Assembly: GCF_030272615.1 (NCBI RefSeq) | Contig: NC_081408.1 | Coordinates: 622,168,476 to 622,232,475, forward strand | Direction of reading: 5' to 3' | DNA: 64,000 bases | DNA from: Cryptomeria japonica | Taxonomy: Eukaryota; Streptophyta; Pinopsida; Cupressales; Cupressaceae | Part shown: one piece after another, positions 11,477 through 22,429 of the stretch | Position numbering within the stretch: position 1 is the first letter of the stretch | Layout: the number at the start of each line of letters is the position of its first letter | Program-made: the position numbers and the translations under genes | The notes under the pieces: model-generated | Seen by the model: only the letters and a program-made list of their open reading frames with translations | Database searches by the model: none | Told to the model about the DNA's origin: nothing

Positions 11477-13473
11477 ATGAGTTTTACCACTATTAGTCCT
11501 ACCTATACTATCCTTGTTAGACAAAGCATTGGAATTAAGGCTTCCCAAGGTTTAATTACCAAGGAGATGGAGCCTAATTTGGATGACTTCTTTAATGAGG
11601 ATAATGTTAATTCTTCCCATCCTAATCATGTCCCTATCTATCCAATTGATGAATCCCATTATGAAGAAGAAGATTTGACTAGAGTTTCCATAGATTATCT
11701 TTCAAAATTGGACAATCAATTTGATAACTTTCAACAATGGATGTCCCAAGAATACCCTAATAGTGAAGCTCTTCCATTAATTGAAGGACTTAAATGCAAG
11801 ATGCAAAGTGATAAGAATGAAATTGATATATTGTGTGGCATTTCTCATATTGTTGATTCCAATGTCATGCCTATAAAGAGTTGTGCCAAAACCCTAGGTT
11901 ATTCACAACCTTCAACACAAGTCAATCCTTCTATTCCTTTGACTACTCCTATGACTAGTGTTCCTACTTTTACTTCAAACATCATGGTCACTTCAACTCA
12001 AAATTTCATCCCTATAACCATTAGTCATGGGGGAAATCCCTCTTCCTCATTTAATCATCCATCTTTACCTATGTCTTCAATAAGGATTCATATTATCCCT
12101 CAACCAATTACTATGATTCCTCTTTTAAGTGTCCCTTTTCCTACTCAATCATCAGCTATGACTACTTATCATAATGTCCCACCACCTTATTCTCAATCAA
12201 TGACTTCTTTCAATAAAATCACACCACCTTCTCAATCAACCATTTCTAACATCAATTCTTCTACCAAAGCAACCATTAACAATCTTGCTCAAACCATGTC
12301 TTCCTTACAACAACAAATTGCTTCCATGAGTCAATCCAAGTTGATTGTGTCCACATTTGATGTTGCGAGCCTTCTTTCCCTTGATATTGTTAAATTCATC
12401 CCACCTAAGCATGTTGAGGTCCCTCAATTTGAACTCTATAATGGAAAAGGTGGTCCTCTGATGCATGTCAGAACATTTCAAACCTTGTGAACTGATTTTG
12501 CTTATGATCAAAGCTTGCTTAAAAAATTGTTTACAAGAACACTAAGAGATAAGGCTTTACAATGGTATTGCTCTTTGCCTTCTTATTCTATAAATTTTTT
12601 TCAACAATTAGAAAATGCTTTCATTCAACAATTTCAAAACAACATTGGTCCTAAAATCACTTGGACTGATTTAATGCATTGTAAACAAGGTGTTAAAGAA
12701 AAGTGACTAATTTCATTGGTAGATATAAGCATTTGTGTGCTCAAATTTATTTTCATGTACCTCATAATGATATTCAAAGGATTTTCATTTCTAATTTACA
12801 AAAATATATTAGGGAAAAACTTCTTTTGTCTGATTTTACTTTCTTTCTGTCGTTGTGCACATCACTCCACAATTATCAATTGGTTGTGAGTCAAATGGAG
12901 CAATCTACTCCTATGGCTCCAAGTGATAAGGGGGAGAGTGTTCAATAGCCATTTGTGAAGTTGAAACCAACAAAAGGCTTCATCAAGTTCTATGACACAA
13001 TCAACAACAACAATGTGGATGATACAAGAGGTGTGCCTCCTATTTCTAAATTCTTTAAAAGAGAAAGATAATTTGTTCCTTTGAATGAATCTTTACATAG
13101 TATTATATATCAGTTATTACAAATAAATGTTATCAAACTTCCTCTTATAAAGCCAGTTGATCCTTCTAATCTTGCATCCCCTTATTTTGATAACAATTCC
13201 TTTTGCCAATTTCATCGTCAGCCTGGTCATGATACTAAGAAGTATTTTGCATTGAAAAGTAAGATTCAAGATTTGATTGATAATAATACTATATCTGTGG
13301 CAAGTGTGAATGATAAGGGAAACAAATCAGTAGCTCCTCCTAATCAAAATCTTATTTTTTTTACTGATCCTTTGCCTTCTCATACCTCTAACATGATTGA
13401 GACTGAACATACATCTTTCTTTCCTTCTGATCTTACTACCATAGCTCTGAATTTGGTGAACATGGTAGAGTAA
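11477..13473 (+). pseudogene. Element C Gag (Ty3/gypsy type), frameshifted
   Basis: The frame opens at ATG 11477; ATG 11567 (MEPNLDDFF) is an alternative start. After a Ser/Thr/Pro-rich N-terminus comes the retrotransposon Gag core: VPQFELYNGKGGP, then LRDKALQWYCSLP and the FIQQF region, encoded about 12415-12640. One stop (12488-12490) and a frameshift near 12700 follow, then NFIGRYKHLCAQ. Near 13200 is the CQFHRQPGHDTKKYFALK motif, a C-x2-H...GH signature also found in element F (CEFHKSKGHK). Gag forms the particle that packages element RNA. Several stops and one shift mean this copy is inactive. Confidence 0.75.
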
Positions 13474-14009
13474 AAAAAGACACCCAATGATCCTTGTATT
13501 ACATTTGACCCTAGTGATACCATTGGAGCACCTAATGGCCTTTTATACATAGTTGCAAAGGTTAAGGACATACCTTGTTGTGGTGCCCTCATTTATCCCT
13601 CTTGCATGGTTAATGTCATCACTGAGGAGTATCTTTTCACTTTAAGTTTGCATAAACCAGTCTATGGTGATATTAATGTGGTTGTGAAGTTATTTGATGG
13701 ATTCTCTTGTCCTACTATTGGTTCTATTACTCTTCCTATTGAAGTTCATATAAATCTATGGATTTCAACTTTGTTATCATTCCTTCTTCCGAGAAATTCC
13801 GTGTGAATTTGGGCTACCCTTGGCTATCTTCCATGAAGGCTATTACTTCTCCAATTCATAAGTGTTTGAAATTTCCTCACAATGGAGAAATCATAACTGT
13901 TAACCATAGCTTATTTCGACCATCTGAAAGAAGCCCAGGTGTTCCTGTTGATTTCTTATGGCCTAAACAATTTCAATCTCTTCCACCAAGGAGAGATTAT
14001 CTTTTCTAA
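13474..14009 (+). pseudogene. Element C aspartic-protease-like domain, active site altered
   Basis: In line with Gag, ALIYPSCMVNVIT (about 13585) sits where element F has VLIDGGAGLNIC. The catalytic Asp is therefore Tyr and the Gly-Gly is Pro-Ser. Downstream, in another frame, GYPWLSSMKAITSPIHKCLKF followed by the PHNG segment (about 13818-13900) matches F's GCPWIHEMRAVPSTYHQC region, the C-terminal lobe of the domain. The fold identity is well supported by the comparison with F. The loss of the Asp means this copy could not cleave a polyprotein. Frameshift near 13758. Confidence 0.65.
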
Positions 14010-14942
14010 TCTTATCAAAAATGGATGAAAGATATGATTTTATCCTTGAGTCAACCTAGATCCCCAACACTTGACACTCCTATCATTATTGAAGATGAAG
14101 TTCTTCCCCTAATGGATAGAACTAATCTTCCTCCTAAGGAAGATCGTCTACCTATTCCTATGTATGTCACTATGCCTTGTCCTAAGAAGAACAACAATAT
14201 TCCTCCTAAGGTTAGACCTGTACCTCCTCCTCATGATGGACCCAGTCTCCTTCCTAAACCTAATATTCCTCTTTTATATGGTGCAGTTCCACCTCCTTCC
14301 TCTTATAGGGAAAAGAGGCTTGTCTCTCTTCTCGTCCAATGTAAAAGACCTCAACCTAAGCCTTTAACTATCAAAGAGGAGAATATTCCTCCTTCAACAA
14401 ATGTTCCTCCTTCTTCCCAGCCTTCCACTAAGACTCAACGAAATCGTTGTGTAAGAGAATGCTGATGAAGATGTCATGTCCGAGCTCATGAAGTTGTTCC
14501 TTAAAATATTCAATCTTCTAGAACTCCACTAGTTGACATGATTCCCTTTTCTCCTAAGCAAGATGTTCAACCTAAATCTCCAAATCATAAATTAAAAAAA
14601 ACATGTGATGGTTTTCCTTCTATTCATGTGAGAGCTCCTCTTTCTATAAAACTTGATAAGGAAATAGGTGAAAATGTTATTCATGATGGCATTACAACTT
14701 CTAATTATTCTTATAGTGGCTATGAGTATGTTGATATTGACAAGCATTTATTAGCAGAATTTTCAAAAGCCCTAATCCTAGCTCCTAGAGTCGAACAAAG
14801 TTACTTACCACATGAGCATAGTCCTTATTTGGATCTTGTGATATCTCCATCTGATGTGCTTGATGTCGCTCCTCTGGCATGTTTTCTACCTTCCCAAAAT
14901 AGTGATCAGCAAGATCAGGAGGTGGATGTCATTCTAGATTAA
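14010..14942 (+). pseudogene. Element C proline-rich C-terminal region
   Basis: Frame 14025-14465 encodes a Pro-rich, low-complexity segment (repeated NIPP, VPPP and KP). After a stop, 14538-14942 continues in the same frame with an acidic tail (DLVISPSDVLDV). It occupies the place where reverse transcriptase would be expected after protease. I see none of the polymerase motifs, and the family is not recognised. Confidence 0.5.
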
Positions 14943-15692
14943 CAACATTAGCACCATAGATCTTCTCCATTTCTCCTATCTTGCTCTTTTGTGATTATTC
15001 TTCTATATGTATCCTTGTTCTTCTATTTTTCCCCTTAACGTCTACTTGAGGATGATGCAAATAATTGAGATCTCTTTTGGTCTCTCTCATGTTGACTCAA
15101 AAAGACATTTGTGTTCCCTTTCTTCCAAGGAATTTTCCTTTCTTTGGGGAATGACAAATATTCTATGCACATATACATATGATATACAAGAGTTATCATA
15201 CAACATACTGACCCCAAGGAAAGCGAAACTACCTCATGTTTTGTGTTCATTATCCTTGGGTTTATTCATCAATTGGGGGCTAAATCCTTGCAATAGCATG
15301 CTCCCTCTCACTCTTTTCCTCTTGGGTGTATCCTACTTTAAAGCAATCGCTCCTGATAAGGTGTGCACGATCATTTTAAGGGGCATACACTCCGCTCATA
15401 TTTTCCTTCTTGATACTTAAATTTACTTATTGAATTGGGCTTTGCTTTGTAATTTTTGGTATCCTTTCTTTTCATGACTCATAGTGAGGAGAACCTTGCT
15501 ACTTGTAGTCATGGTTCTTCTCTTCTTGATCTTCCATTTTACTTTGTCAATCAAATTTGTAAGATCCTAAGTCTAATGGGGGCTTGGTGTATCTTTCCTC
15601 CTTGACATGGTAGAAGTCTTTCAATATTGTTTCCTTGTACTTTACCAACAGTATTGGCGTACGCTTATACTCCCGCAAAAGTGGGGGCTAAA
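14943..15692 (+). other. Element C 3' untranslated region with polypurine tract
   Basis: No coding evidence; open stretches here have random composition. The tract AAAAGTGGGGGCTAAA ends at 15692, directly before the 3' LTR. Similar G-runs occur upstream: ATTGGGGGCTAAATCC near 15273 and AATGGGGGCTTGGTG near 15579. Confidence 0.6.
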
Positions 15693-15788
15693 TGTAGTGT
15701 CATAAAATTGTGACCCTTGCAATTTTCAACCATAATAGGGTCTTCACATCGGCGAATTGAATCCCCAAGCCTGATCAGAGACCCGAGA
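15693..15788 (+). repeat. Truncated 3' LTR of element C
   Basis: The first 96 bp of the LTR match the start of 9156-10337 closely, then stop at GACCCGAGA where copia element D begins (TGTTAGGACC). The rest of the LTR is not found to the right of D. Confidence 0.8.
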
Positions 15789-16823
15789 TGTTAGGACCTA
15801 GAGGCAACTGACAAGGGGGGGGGTGAATCAGTTGTCTATTAATTTCAACCCAATTAAGACTTAACAAAACTTAATGCATAATATTGGTACACCAAAATTA
15901 ATGTCGGTAGACAATGTAATAGTTAATAATAGTACCGGTAAAGTTTAATGCATGAAATAGAAAGACATATAACATCCATAACACATAACACATATATTTG
16001 TATGTGCAAACCCTATAAGGGGGAAGACCACGGTGAGAAACCTTACCCATAATCAGATGATACTACTGCTGATAGTATGTTTGTACAATATGGGGTCTGC
16101 ACATATAGAAAGGCCAACTGCCTAGAGCTCACTACTCAATCACAAAATGAGAGTCACACTGACTACAATTGGATGGTTAAATCCAATGATAATGTATTGC
16201 TCAAAATAGAATCTTCATATGTTGGATTCAGTACCGATTAAGCTCTGATTGTCTTCTTCATACCTTCCTTGAATCTTCAAATGATGTCTGTGTGTATAGC
16301 TCAGCTTATATTCACATATACCTTATTACAATCCTTTTCACACCTTCTCTATATAATCTCACAAATGAGATCTTACACATATACCACAACCTAAGACCAA
16401 ATGTGTAGGTTGGCTTACAAAGAATATAACAATTAAATCAATTTACAAATGAATCAATATGCAATGCATCATGTCGGCTCAACGTATTTACAATAATAAT
16501 AAATCATCTCCATAACGTGTTGTATTGATCTAGAATAGATAACGCTTTCCGGTCCATAACCTAGACCTATTTGTCGGTAACAATAAATATGCAAACTCGA
16601 TTAGACCAATAACCAAATCACCAAAACTAAGTGTCCAAACAATGTCTTTGACATAACCAAGTAATCTCTAGATGATAACAGATCATCCTCAGTGTCGGTG
16701 AACAAGATATCGGTGACTGTGCATAAGTCATTGAACATGCCGGTGAACATAGCCAAAGATCTCCAAAAGAATAAGTGTTGACATCAATGACAAAACCAAT
16801 GCAACATATCCATAATACCAACA
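15789..16823 (-). repeat. LTR of element D
   Basis: 1,035 bp, opening TGTTAGGACC and ending ATACCAACA on the plus strand. It aligns along its length with the two LTRs of element E, including the GGGGGGGGGTGAATCAGTTG block and the CCTAGAGCTCACT segment. Confidence 0.9.
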
Positions 16824-17177
16824 ATCTCCCCCTTTGGAATTGATGGCAACACAAGATGGAAAAACCATCTAAGTGCTAAAGTAAAAATGCCAAAAACCAA
16901 AACCAATAATCTCCCAAAGAGATCATTAACCAGAAATCATAATACAGATACAGAGAGTAACAATCTCTCCCCAAAATATAATGTGTTTTTCCATAGATAT
17001 CTCTCCCCTTTTGACATCAAATGCCAAAGCAATACAAAACCAAATTCAATCAGTTCATAGAACTTATTACAAATACCAACTAATCCAACTACTCCCCCTG
17101 AGAAGTAGCTCTCCTCATCAAAGCAGGAAAAATATTTCTCAGTTAATTTTGTCGATTTGATGCCAAGCATCAACTAT
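16824..17177 (-). other. Element D polypurine tract and 3' untranslated region
   Basis: CAAAGGGGGAGAT (minus strand, 16836-16824) precedes the LTR. Two more G-runs of the same kind lie at about 17013-17000 (GTCAAAAGGGGAGAGA) and 17103-17090 (CTCAGGGGGAGTAG), in the same positions as in element E. Confidence 0.75.
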
Positions 17178-18365
17178 CTAGGTTTCTACCGGTGAGAGTA
17201 TAACTCCAAGATGCTCTCTGAGATATTCAAAAGTTTCCTTAGGAAAAGGCTTAGTAAAAATATCTACAATCTTCTCTTTAGTATTCACATAAACCAATTT
17301 CACTTCTTTTGCTTCAACATTCTCTTTTAGAAAATTGAATTTGATTGAAACATGTTTAGTTTTAGAGTGAAATACCGGATTATTAGTAATATCAATTACT
17401 GTCATATTATCATAGTAAATGGTTATAGGTTCTTTGCATTTTACCTTTATGTCCTTCAACATTTGCTTAATCCATAATACCTGTGTACTATTAGTTGTTG
17501 CTGCAACATATTCTGATTCTGCTGTTGACAAAGATGTACAACTCTATTTCTTGCTCAACCATGAAATTAGTTTGCTACCAAGAAAAAGCAAAAATGCTCT
17601 GCCGGTGGTGTTTTTTCTATCATCTACATCTCCTGCCCAATTTGCATTTGTGTATGCACATAAATCAAAATTTTCATCTTTAGGATACCATAAACCAAGA
17701 TTTGTTGTGCCTTGTAGATATCGGAAAATCCTTTTCATTGTTAATTCATGATTTTCTTTAGGATTACTTTGAAATCTTAAAACAATACATACTACATTCA
17801 TAATATCAGGTCTTGTTTGTGTCAAATACAGTAAACCTCTAATTATAGACTTGTACCTTGTCAGATTAATAGGTGTTGATTCATCCTTCAAAGATAGTTT
17901 ATCAGTTGTAGTCATAGGTGTACTTACCGGTTTAGAGTTTTCCATGCCAAATTTCTTAAGTAATTCCTTCAAGTACTTTGATTGAATTATGAATATACCT
18001 TTATCAGTCTGTGAAATCTACAATCCTAAAAAGAATTTCATCTCCCCAATCATAGACATTTCAAATTCTTCCTGCATCTTATTAGAAAAGTTTTTACACA
18101 ATCCATCTTCTCCTCCAAAAATGATATCATCAATAAAAACTTCAATAACCAAGATGTCATCATTAGTCACTTTGTAGTATAAGTTGTTGGCAGCATTACC
18201 TTTTGTGTAACCAAGCTTCAAAATATATTTGTCCAATCTAGCATACCAAGCTCTAGGAGCTTGCTTCAATCCATATAAAGCTTTCCTTAACCTGCAAACC
18301 GTATCTTTGTCATCTGTCAAAGAAAATCCATCAGGTTGTTCAATGTAAATTTCCTCTTCAAGATC
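17178..18365 (-). pseudogene. Element D reverse transcriptase (C-terminal part) and RNase H
   Basis: One continuous minus-strand frame covers 18365 to 17178. It contains ALYGLKQAPRAWYARL and the polymerase box FIDDIIFGG (copia YVDD), then FFLGL, STPM and YLTQTRPDI, the RNase H Asp in AYTNANWAGD, the Glu in TAESEY and the C-terminal DIFTKP box. Only two stops interrupt it: at 18018-18020, where E has Gln (CAG to TAG), and at 17544-17546 in the KK-SCTSLS stretch, again a CAG-to-TAG-type change. It copied element RNA into DNA when intact. The 5' part is absent. Confidence 0.9.
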
Positions 18366-19244
18366 ACTTTGTCGACTTGAATTTCATCCTCAGAATGTTA
18401 CCTGCAATAAGTTAGTCTCACAAAACACAAATGGAAATGCTACAGGAAATCCAAACTCAACCAATGAAACTACATGAAGTACACATAAAATAAAATACTA
18501 ATATTACCTTCATGACTTATGTCTCATTGTGTCCTAACTCCACTGTTCCTAGTTGTAGATGGTGTGCTCTCAGACAATGCACTGATGGCTTCCAAGATGG
18601 CATATGAAGAATAGACTGATAACTTGAAGTTAACTGATACTATGATATGCAATACTACATGATTATGCTAAATGATTATGCTAAAATGTTATATGATATT
18701 TTTTATTTGCTATTTGCTTCAAAAAATCACAGATGCATATGATTAAATTGCAAAATGCATTTGAAGTCTAACTCTCTCTCAACTGAAGCTCTTGATTTTA
18801 TAGACTTTGAGAGGATGAGATGATGTGGCTTAGATCAACGGTCATGATCATATCTGCAGATTTGAATGGTTCTAAGCAAAGGTGAAGGTTGAGAGAAAGG
18901 GGGAAGGAGAAGACAAGTGTCACTCATCTCACCTTGACTGGGTTGCTAACTAAGAGAATCTAGGAATGGTTGGAGGAAATTTAGGCATGATAGGACAAGT
19001 GGACTATAGGATAGGAGAATAACTATTAAATATTGGATATTTAATTGATTAGAGGAGATAATTAAATATTAGATATTTAATTAACTTGGTTAAAAGAATA
19101 ATTAAATATTAGATATTTAATTAATTAGAAGAATAGGATAGATGAATTAATTAATAAAATATTAATTAATAGAAAGACATGGAAATGAATTAAATAAATT
19201 AATCTTTTCAAATTAACTATTGATGCCCTCCTAAATGGCACAAT
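18366..19244 (-). repeat. AT-rich LTR-like remnant
   Basis: Read on the minus strand it begins TGTGCCATTTAGGAGG (19242 leftward). It continues with several AT palindromes (TAATTAAATATCTAATATT type) and has a TATA-like GTCTATAAAATC at about 18811-18800. The layout resembles the LTRs of F and G, but no partner copy is visible. It could be the LTR start of an older gypsy element into which G inserted. No coding region is seen. Confidence 0.35.
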
Positions 19245-21196
19245 TGTTAGTTCAAGATCAAACAACACAAAACACACAAGATGTTAGAGTTAATCAATCA
19301 AAAACTGAAACAATGAAGGCATTCCAAAGGAGACACTAAAAACATGCTAAATATCTCAAATAACTAAAACAAAGATCATGAGACATCTCCAACTGTCTCT
19401 TAGCATAGCCTTAGCTCCTTCTCCCTTGTTCCTCTCCTCTCCAAGTTCCAAAATAGTGTAGCTCTCAGCAGCTTTTTGCACTATGGATGCTTATGGAGGA
19501 TTGAGATTTGTAGAATAGCTCCAAACATGAAATGAAAAGCTATTTTTAATGCTAAAATGATTGATTTTACCAAAAAGACAATATTTAGTTATGCTATGCT
19601 AAATGCTCTCTAAAATGGCTATAGTCTAAATGCTTACAAGTTTTCAGGATCTGGATTATGAAGGAATGGGCTCTATTTATAGGAAAAATGGAGCAATGGA
19701 TGGCCAGGATTGAAAGGTTTAATCAAGGGTCAAGCTTGAAAGTTGGGGATCCATGTGCACAATTTGCACCAATGAAATGGTGACGAGTGTCGACATAAGA
19801 TTGGGTTGAGAGAAGAGGTTGGAGGCATTAAATGCCTGAGGAGACCTCATAGTTATCTAGAAGGTAAGGGTCAAGCCTAAATTAGGATTACCCACTGGAT
19901 TAGGAGTTAATGCAAGGATAAACCTTTGTGCAAATGATTAAGAGATAATCATGGTCAAAGCATTAATGGCCTGATGAGACCTTTGGGTTGGGTAGAGGTT
20001 GAGTCAAAACAAATGTTTTAACCATGTGGGAGGGTTTGAGGTAACCATTAATGGTTATTGGAGACTTTGGGGATTAAGTGGTTGAAGGTTGAAAGCCTTC
20101 AATGGTTATCAAAGACTTTGAGCCATTTAGTGGTTGAAGGTTGGAAGCTTTCAAAGGTTATCCAAGACTTTTAGGCTTTGAGAAGTGACTCCATTTTGCT
20201 TAGGAATGTGACAATAATTAGGGGATGGATTAAGTTAATTAGGAAGGGGTTAGAAGAATCTAGAAGGGGATTAGATTTTGCAAGTGGATTTGGTGGGTGA
20301 GGGAAAATAGGATTTTATTAAAATAAAAATTCATTTATTTCAATAAATATGTGCAAGTTGTATTTGGATAAATATTCAAATAAATATTAATTTATTTAAA
20401 TGAGAAAAAGGAAGATAAAGCATTAAAATGCTTGAAGACTTTGAGGGGAACCATTAAAGGCTTGAAGACTTTAAGGAAAACCATTAAAGTCTTAAGAAGA
20501 CTATAGAAGGAAGCCATCAAGTTTGAAGACTTTAAAGCCATCACGTTTGAATACTTTAAGGGAAACCATTAAAGGTTTCAAGTGGGTGAGGATAAATAGG
20601 ATTTTAAATAAATAATTTATTTAAAATAGTTGTGCAACTTGCTTTTGTAGGAAAATACAAGTGGTTGGAGGATAAAGGTGATTTAAATAAATTATTTATT
20701 TAAAATAATTGTGCAACTTGCTTTTGTAGGAAAATACAAGTGGGTGGAGGATAAAGGTGATTTAAATAAATGATTTATTTATTTAAATGTGAGAGGTGGG
20801 ATTTTGGGGGATTTAAATAAATATTAATTTATTTAAATGTGAGAGGTGGGATTTTGGGGGATTTAAATAAATATTAATTTATTTAAATGTGAGAGAAGAT
20901 TTAATTAAACAAATATGATTTATTTATTTAATTAATGGTATGAATTTGGTTAAGTGAATTAAATCAAATAAATTGAATAATTTATTTAATTAATAGGAGA
21001 AGAGGGTTAAAATGAATTAATTAAATATTAATTTAATTAATTATTAATTGATGGTTAAATAATCAAATAAATACTAAGTATTCATTTAATTCAGTGGACA
21101 GATTTATGTGACTACAACTATTTAATAGAAGAATAATTATTAAATAAATATAAAATATTTATTTAATTGCTCATAGCCAATTTTTATGTGTATACA
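19245..21196 (-). repeat. 3' LTR of element G
   Basis: Minus strand opens TGTATACACATAAAAATTGG directly after the purine tract, parallel to F's TGTAGACACCC. It carries many AT palindromes of the ATTAAATAAAT...ATTTATTTAAT kind and a TATA box, CCTATAAATAGAG, at about 19683-19671. The end at TAACA (19245) is a best guess, because the second LTR is outside the window. At about 1.95 kb it is longer than F's LTR, partly through internal tandem repeats. Confidence 0.6.
20430..20900. repeat. Tandem repeats inside the G LTR
   Basis: Three arrays. At 20430-20580, about five degenerate ~30-bp units built on GAAGACTTTAAGGGAAACC. At 20588-20780, a 79-80-bp unit (starting GAGGATAAA, containing TGTGCAACTTGCTTTTGTAG) is present twice plus a partial third. 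At 20788-20900, a 50-bp unit (TGTGAGAGGTGGGATTTTGG...) is present twice exactly plus a partial third starting at 20888. Confidence 0.85.
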
Positions 21197-21212
21197 TTTT
21201 GCCCCTCTTTGA
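21197..21212 (-). other. Polypurine tract of element G
   Basis: TCAAAGAGGGGCAAAA on the minus strand, immediately before the LTR start. It is nearly identical to element F's tract CAAAGAGGGGCAAAA (55725-55739). Confidence 0.8.
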
Positions 21213-21449
21213 AATGATGTGAAGACAACATTGTTTTAAAGATTAAATCAAGTCTCGATAATGCGCCTGATTAGAGATAAAAATCCTGATTGTGTGCCCC
21301 CTCAGGTGATTGATCGTGAAATTGTTGAAAACTCTGGTTTGAACGATTAATCTCATGATATTTGATAAAAAATTTAGTCAATTAAATTCATTTGGAAAAA
21401 AAACAAATTAAATTGCCCCATTGAAATTAATTACTCTTCAAATAGTAAA

Positions 21450-21456
21450 TATAAAA
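21450..21456 (+). promoter_or_regulatory. Candidate TATA box of the antisense PMD gene in G
   Basis: TATAAAA lies 82 nt upstream of the ATG at 21532. Element F has a TATA-like box at nearly the same distance (about 90 nt) before its PMD ATG. Position and match support a promoter; no transcript evidence is available. Confidence 0.5.
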
Positions 21457-21712
21457 TTAACCAAGGCTAATTTTAATTTCATTTTTATCCTTGTCAGCTT
21501 GTGGAGAAAATATTCTTGCTGAGGTGGCAAAATGGTGATTCCCGTGGAGAACCATAAATTTGAGCATGTTCGGCATTATCAGCGACCTGTCGAGTATGGG
21601 TATCCGGTAGGTATCTTATCCCGATCTTTGTTGTCAATTTTTTGTGCAAATTTTCATGTTTTTAGCGCATTTTTGAATTTTTTAAATTTTTTGCGATTTT
21701 TTTGGTGTTAGG

Positions 21713-21960
21713 TTAGTGCTTTTGCAATTTGTTTTAGCACATATGCAATTAGGATTAGTGCATATGCTCTTTTTGTTAGTGCATATGTTAAGAATGTTAG
21801 CACTTATGCATAGTTTAGTGCATATGTTTTGTTTGTTAGCGCTTATGCTTATTAAGGCAGCGCATTTGCATGGGTTTGCGCATTTGTTCAAAAGGATAAC
21901 GCATATGCACTAGTCTAGCACAAATGCTCAATAAGATAGCACTTTTGCTCAAATTTGATG
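21713..21960 (+). repeat. Intronic array of ~20-nt repeats in the G PMD gene
   Basis: About twelve units spaced 18-22 nt share the core RGYGCATATG or RGCRCTTATG (for example TTAGTGCATATG, AGCGCTTATGC, AGCGCATTTGC). Many units hold the palindrome GCATATGC. The array lies inside the PMD intron, and its core matches the array in F's intron when both are read in the PMD direction. Confidence 0.8.
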
Positions 21961-22059
21961 TTTTTGATAAGTGTAAAGGCTAAAATATCACTTTGATGAT
22001 TAGATTCAACATGTTTAATATGTATTGATGATGAAAAGGGACCTGATTGAGTGATTGCA

Positions 22060-22429
22060 TGATGTGGTTGGATAGATAGCTTGATTGATAGATTAATAGA
22101 TTGATGAGTAGCTCTAAGAAACCGATTTAGTTTCTGATGCAAGAACTTAGTAGAGTTTTGATTGAACTCAGTGATTGATAGAAAACCATGACTGATAGGT
22201 TTTAAAATGATTTAATAGTTTAAGTTGCTTCAATTTTATTTGATAGATAAATAATGATTGTTGACCGATTTGATAGATTGATTTGAGAGATAGATAGATT
22301 GTTGATTGATCACTTGATTGATTTGATAGATAGATAGCATAGATTGCTTCAGTTTGATTTGATAGATAAATAATGATTGTTGATCGATTTGATAGATTGA
22401 TTGATAATTTGATTACTTCAATTTGATAG
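22060..22429 (+). repeat. GATT/GATA-rich low-complexity tract at the end of the G PMD intron
   Basis: Irregular repetition of GATTGAT, GATAGAT and TTGATAGATTGA, including two near-copies of a block with GATAAATAATGATTGTTGA (about 22242-22262 and 22364-22384). It ends at the intron acceptor. No coding content. Confidence 0.75.

Larger units (their letters stand above)
9156..15788 (+). mobile_element. Element C: gypsy-type retrotransposon with gag and protease but no pol
   Basis: The block TAGTGTCATAAAATTG followed by 'GGGTCTTCACATCGGCG' occurs at 9158 and again at 15695, giving a 5' LTR and the first 96 bp of a 3' LTR. The 3' copy is cut at 15789 by copia element D. Between them lie a leader, a Ty3/gypsy Gag, a degenerate aspartic-protease domain and a proline-rich tail. 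There is then only non-coding sequence up to a purine tract. Reverse transcriptase, RNase H and integrase are absent. This is either a deletion derivative or a gag-only non-autonomous element; the tidy 3' end with its purine tract favours the second (inference). Confidence 0.75.
15789..18365 (-). mobile_element. Element D: 3' portion of a copia retrotransposon (E family)
   Basis: On the minus strand this holds the RNase H and the end of reverse transcriptase, a 3' untranslated region, a purine tract and one LTR. All match element E in order and sequence. Homology to E stops abruptly at 18365, inside reverse transcriptase, so gag, protease, integrase and the 5' LTR are missing. Its LTR start coincides with the break in element C's 3' LTR, so D inserted into C and was later truncated, or the left partner was deleted. 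Confidence 0.85.
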
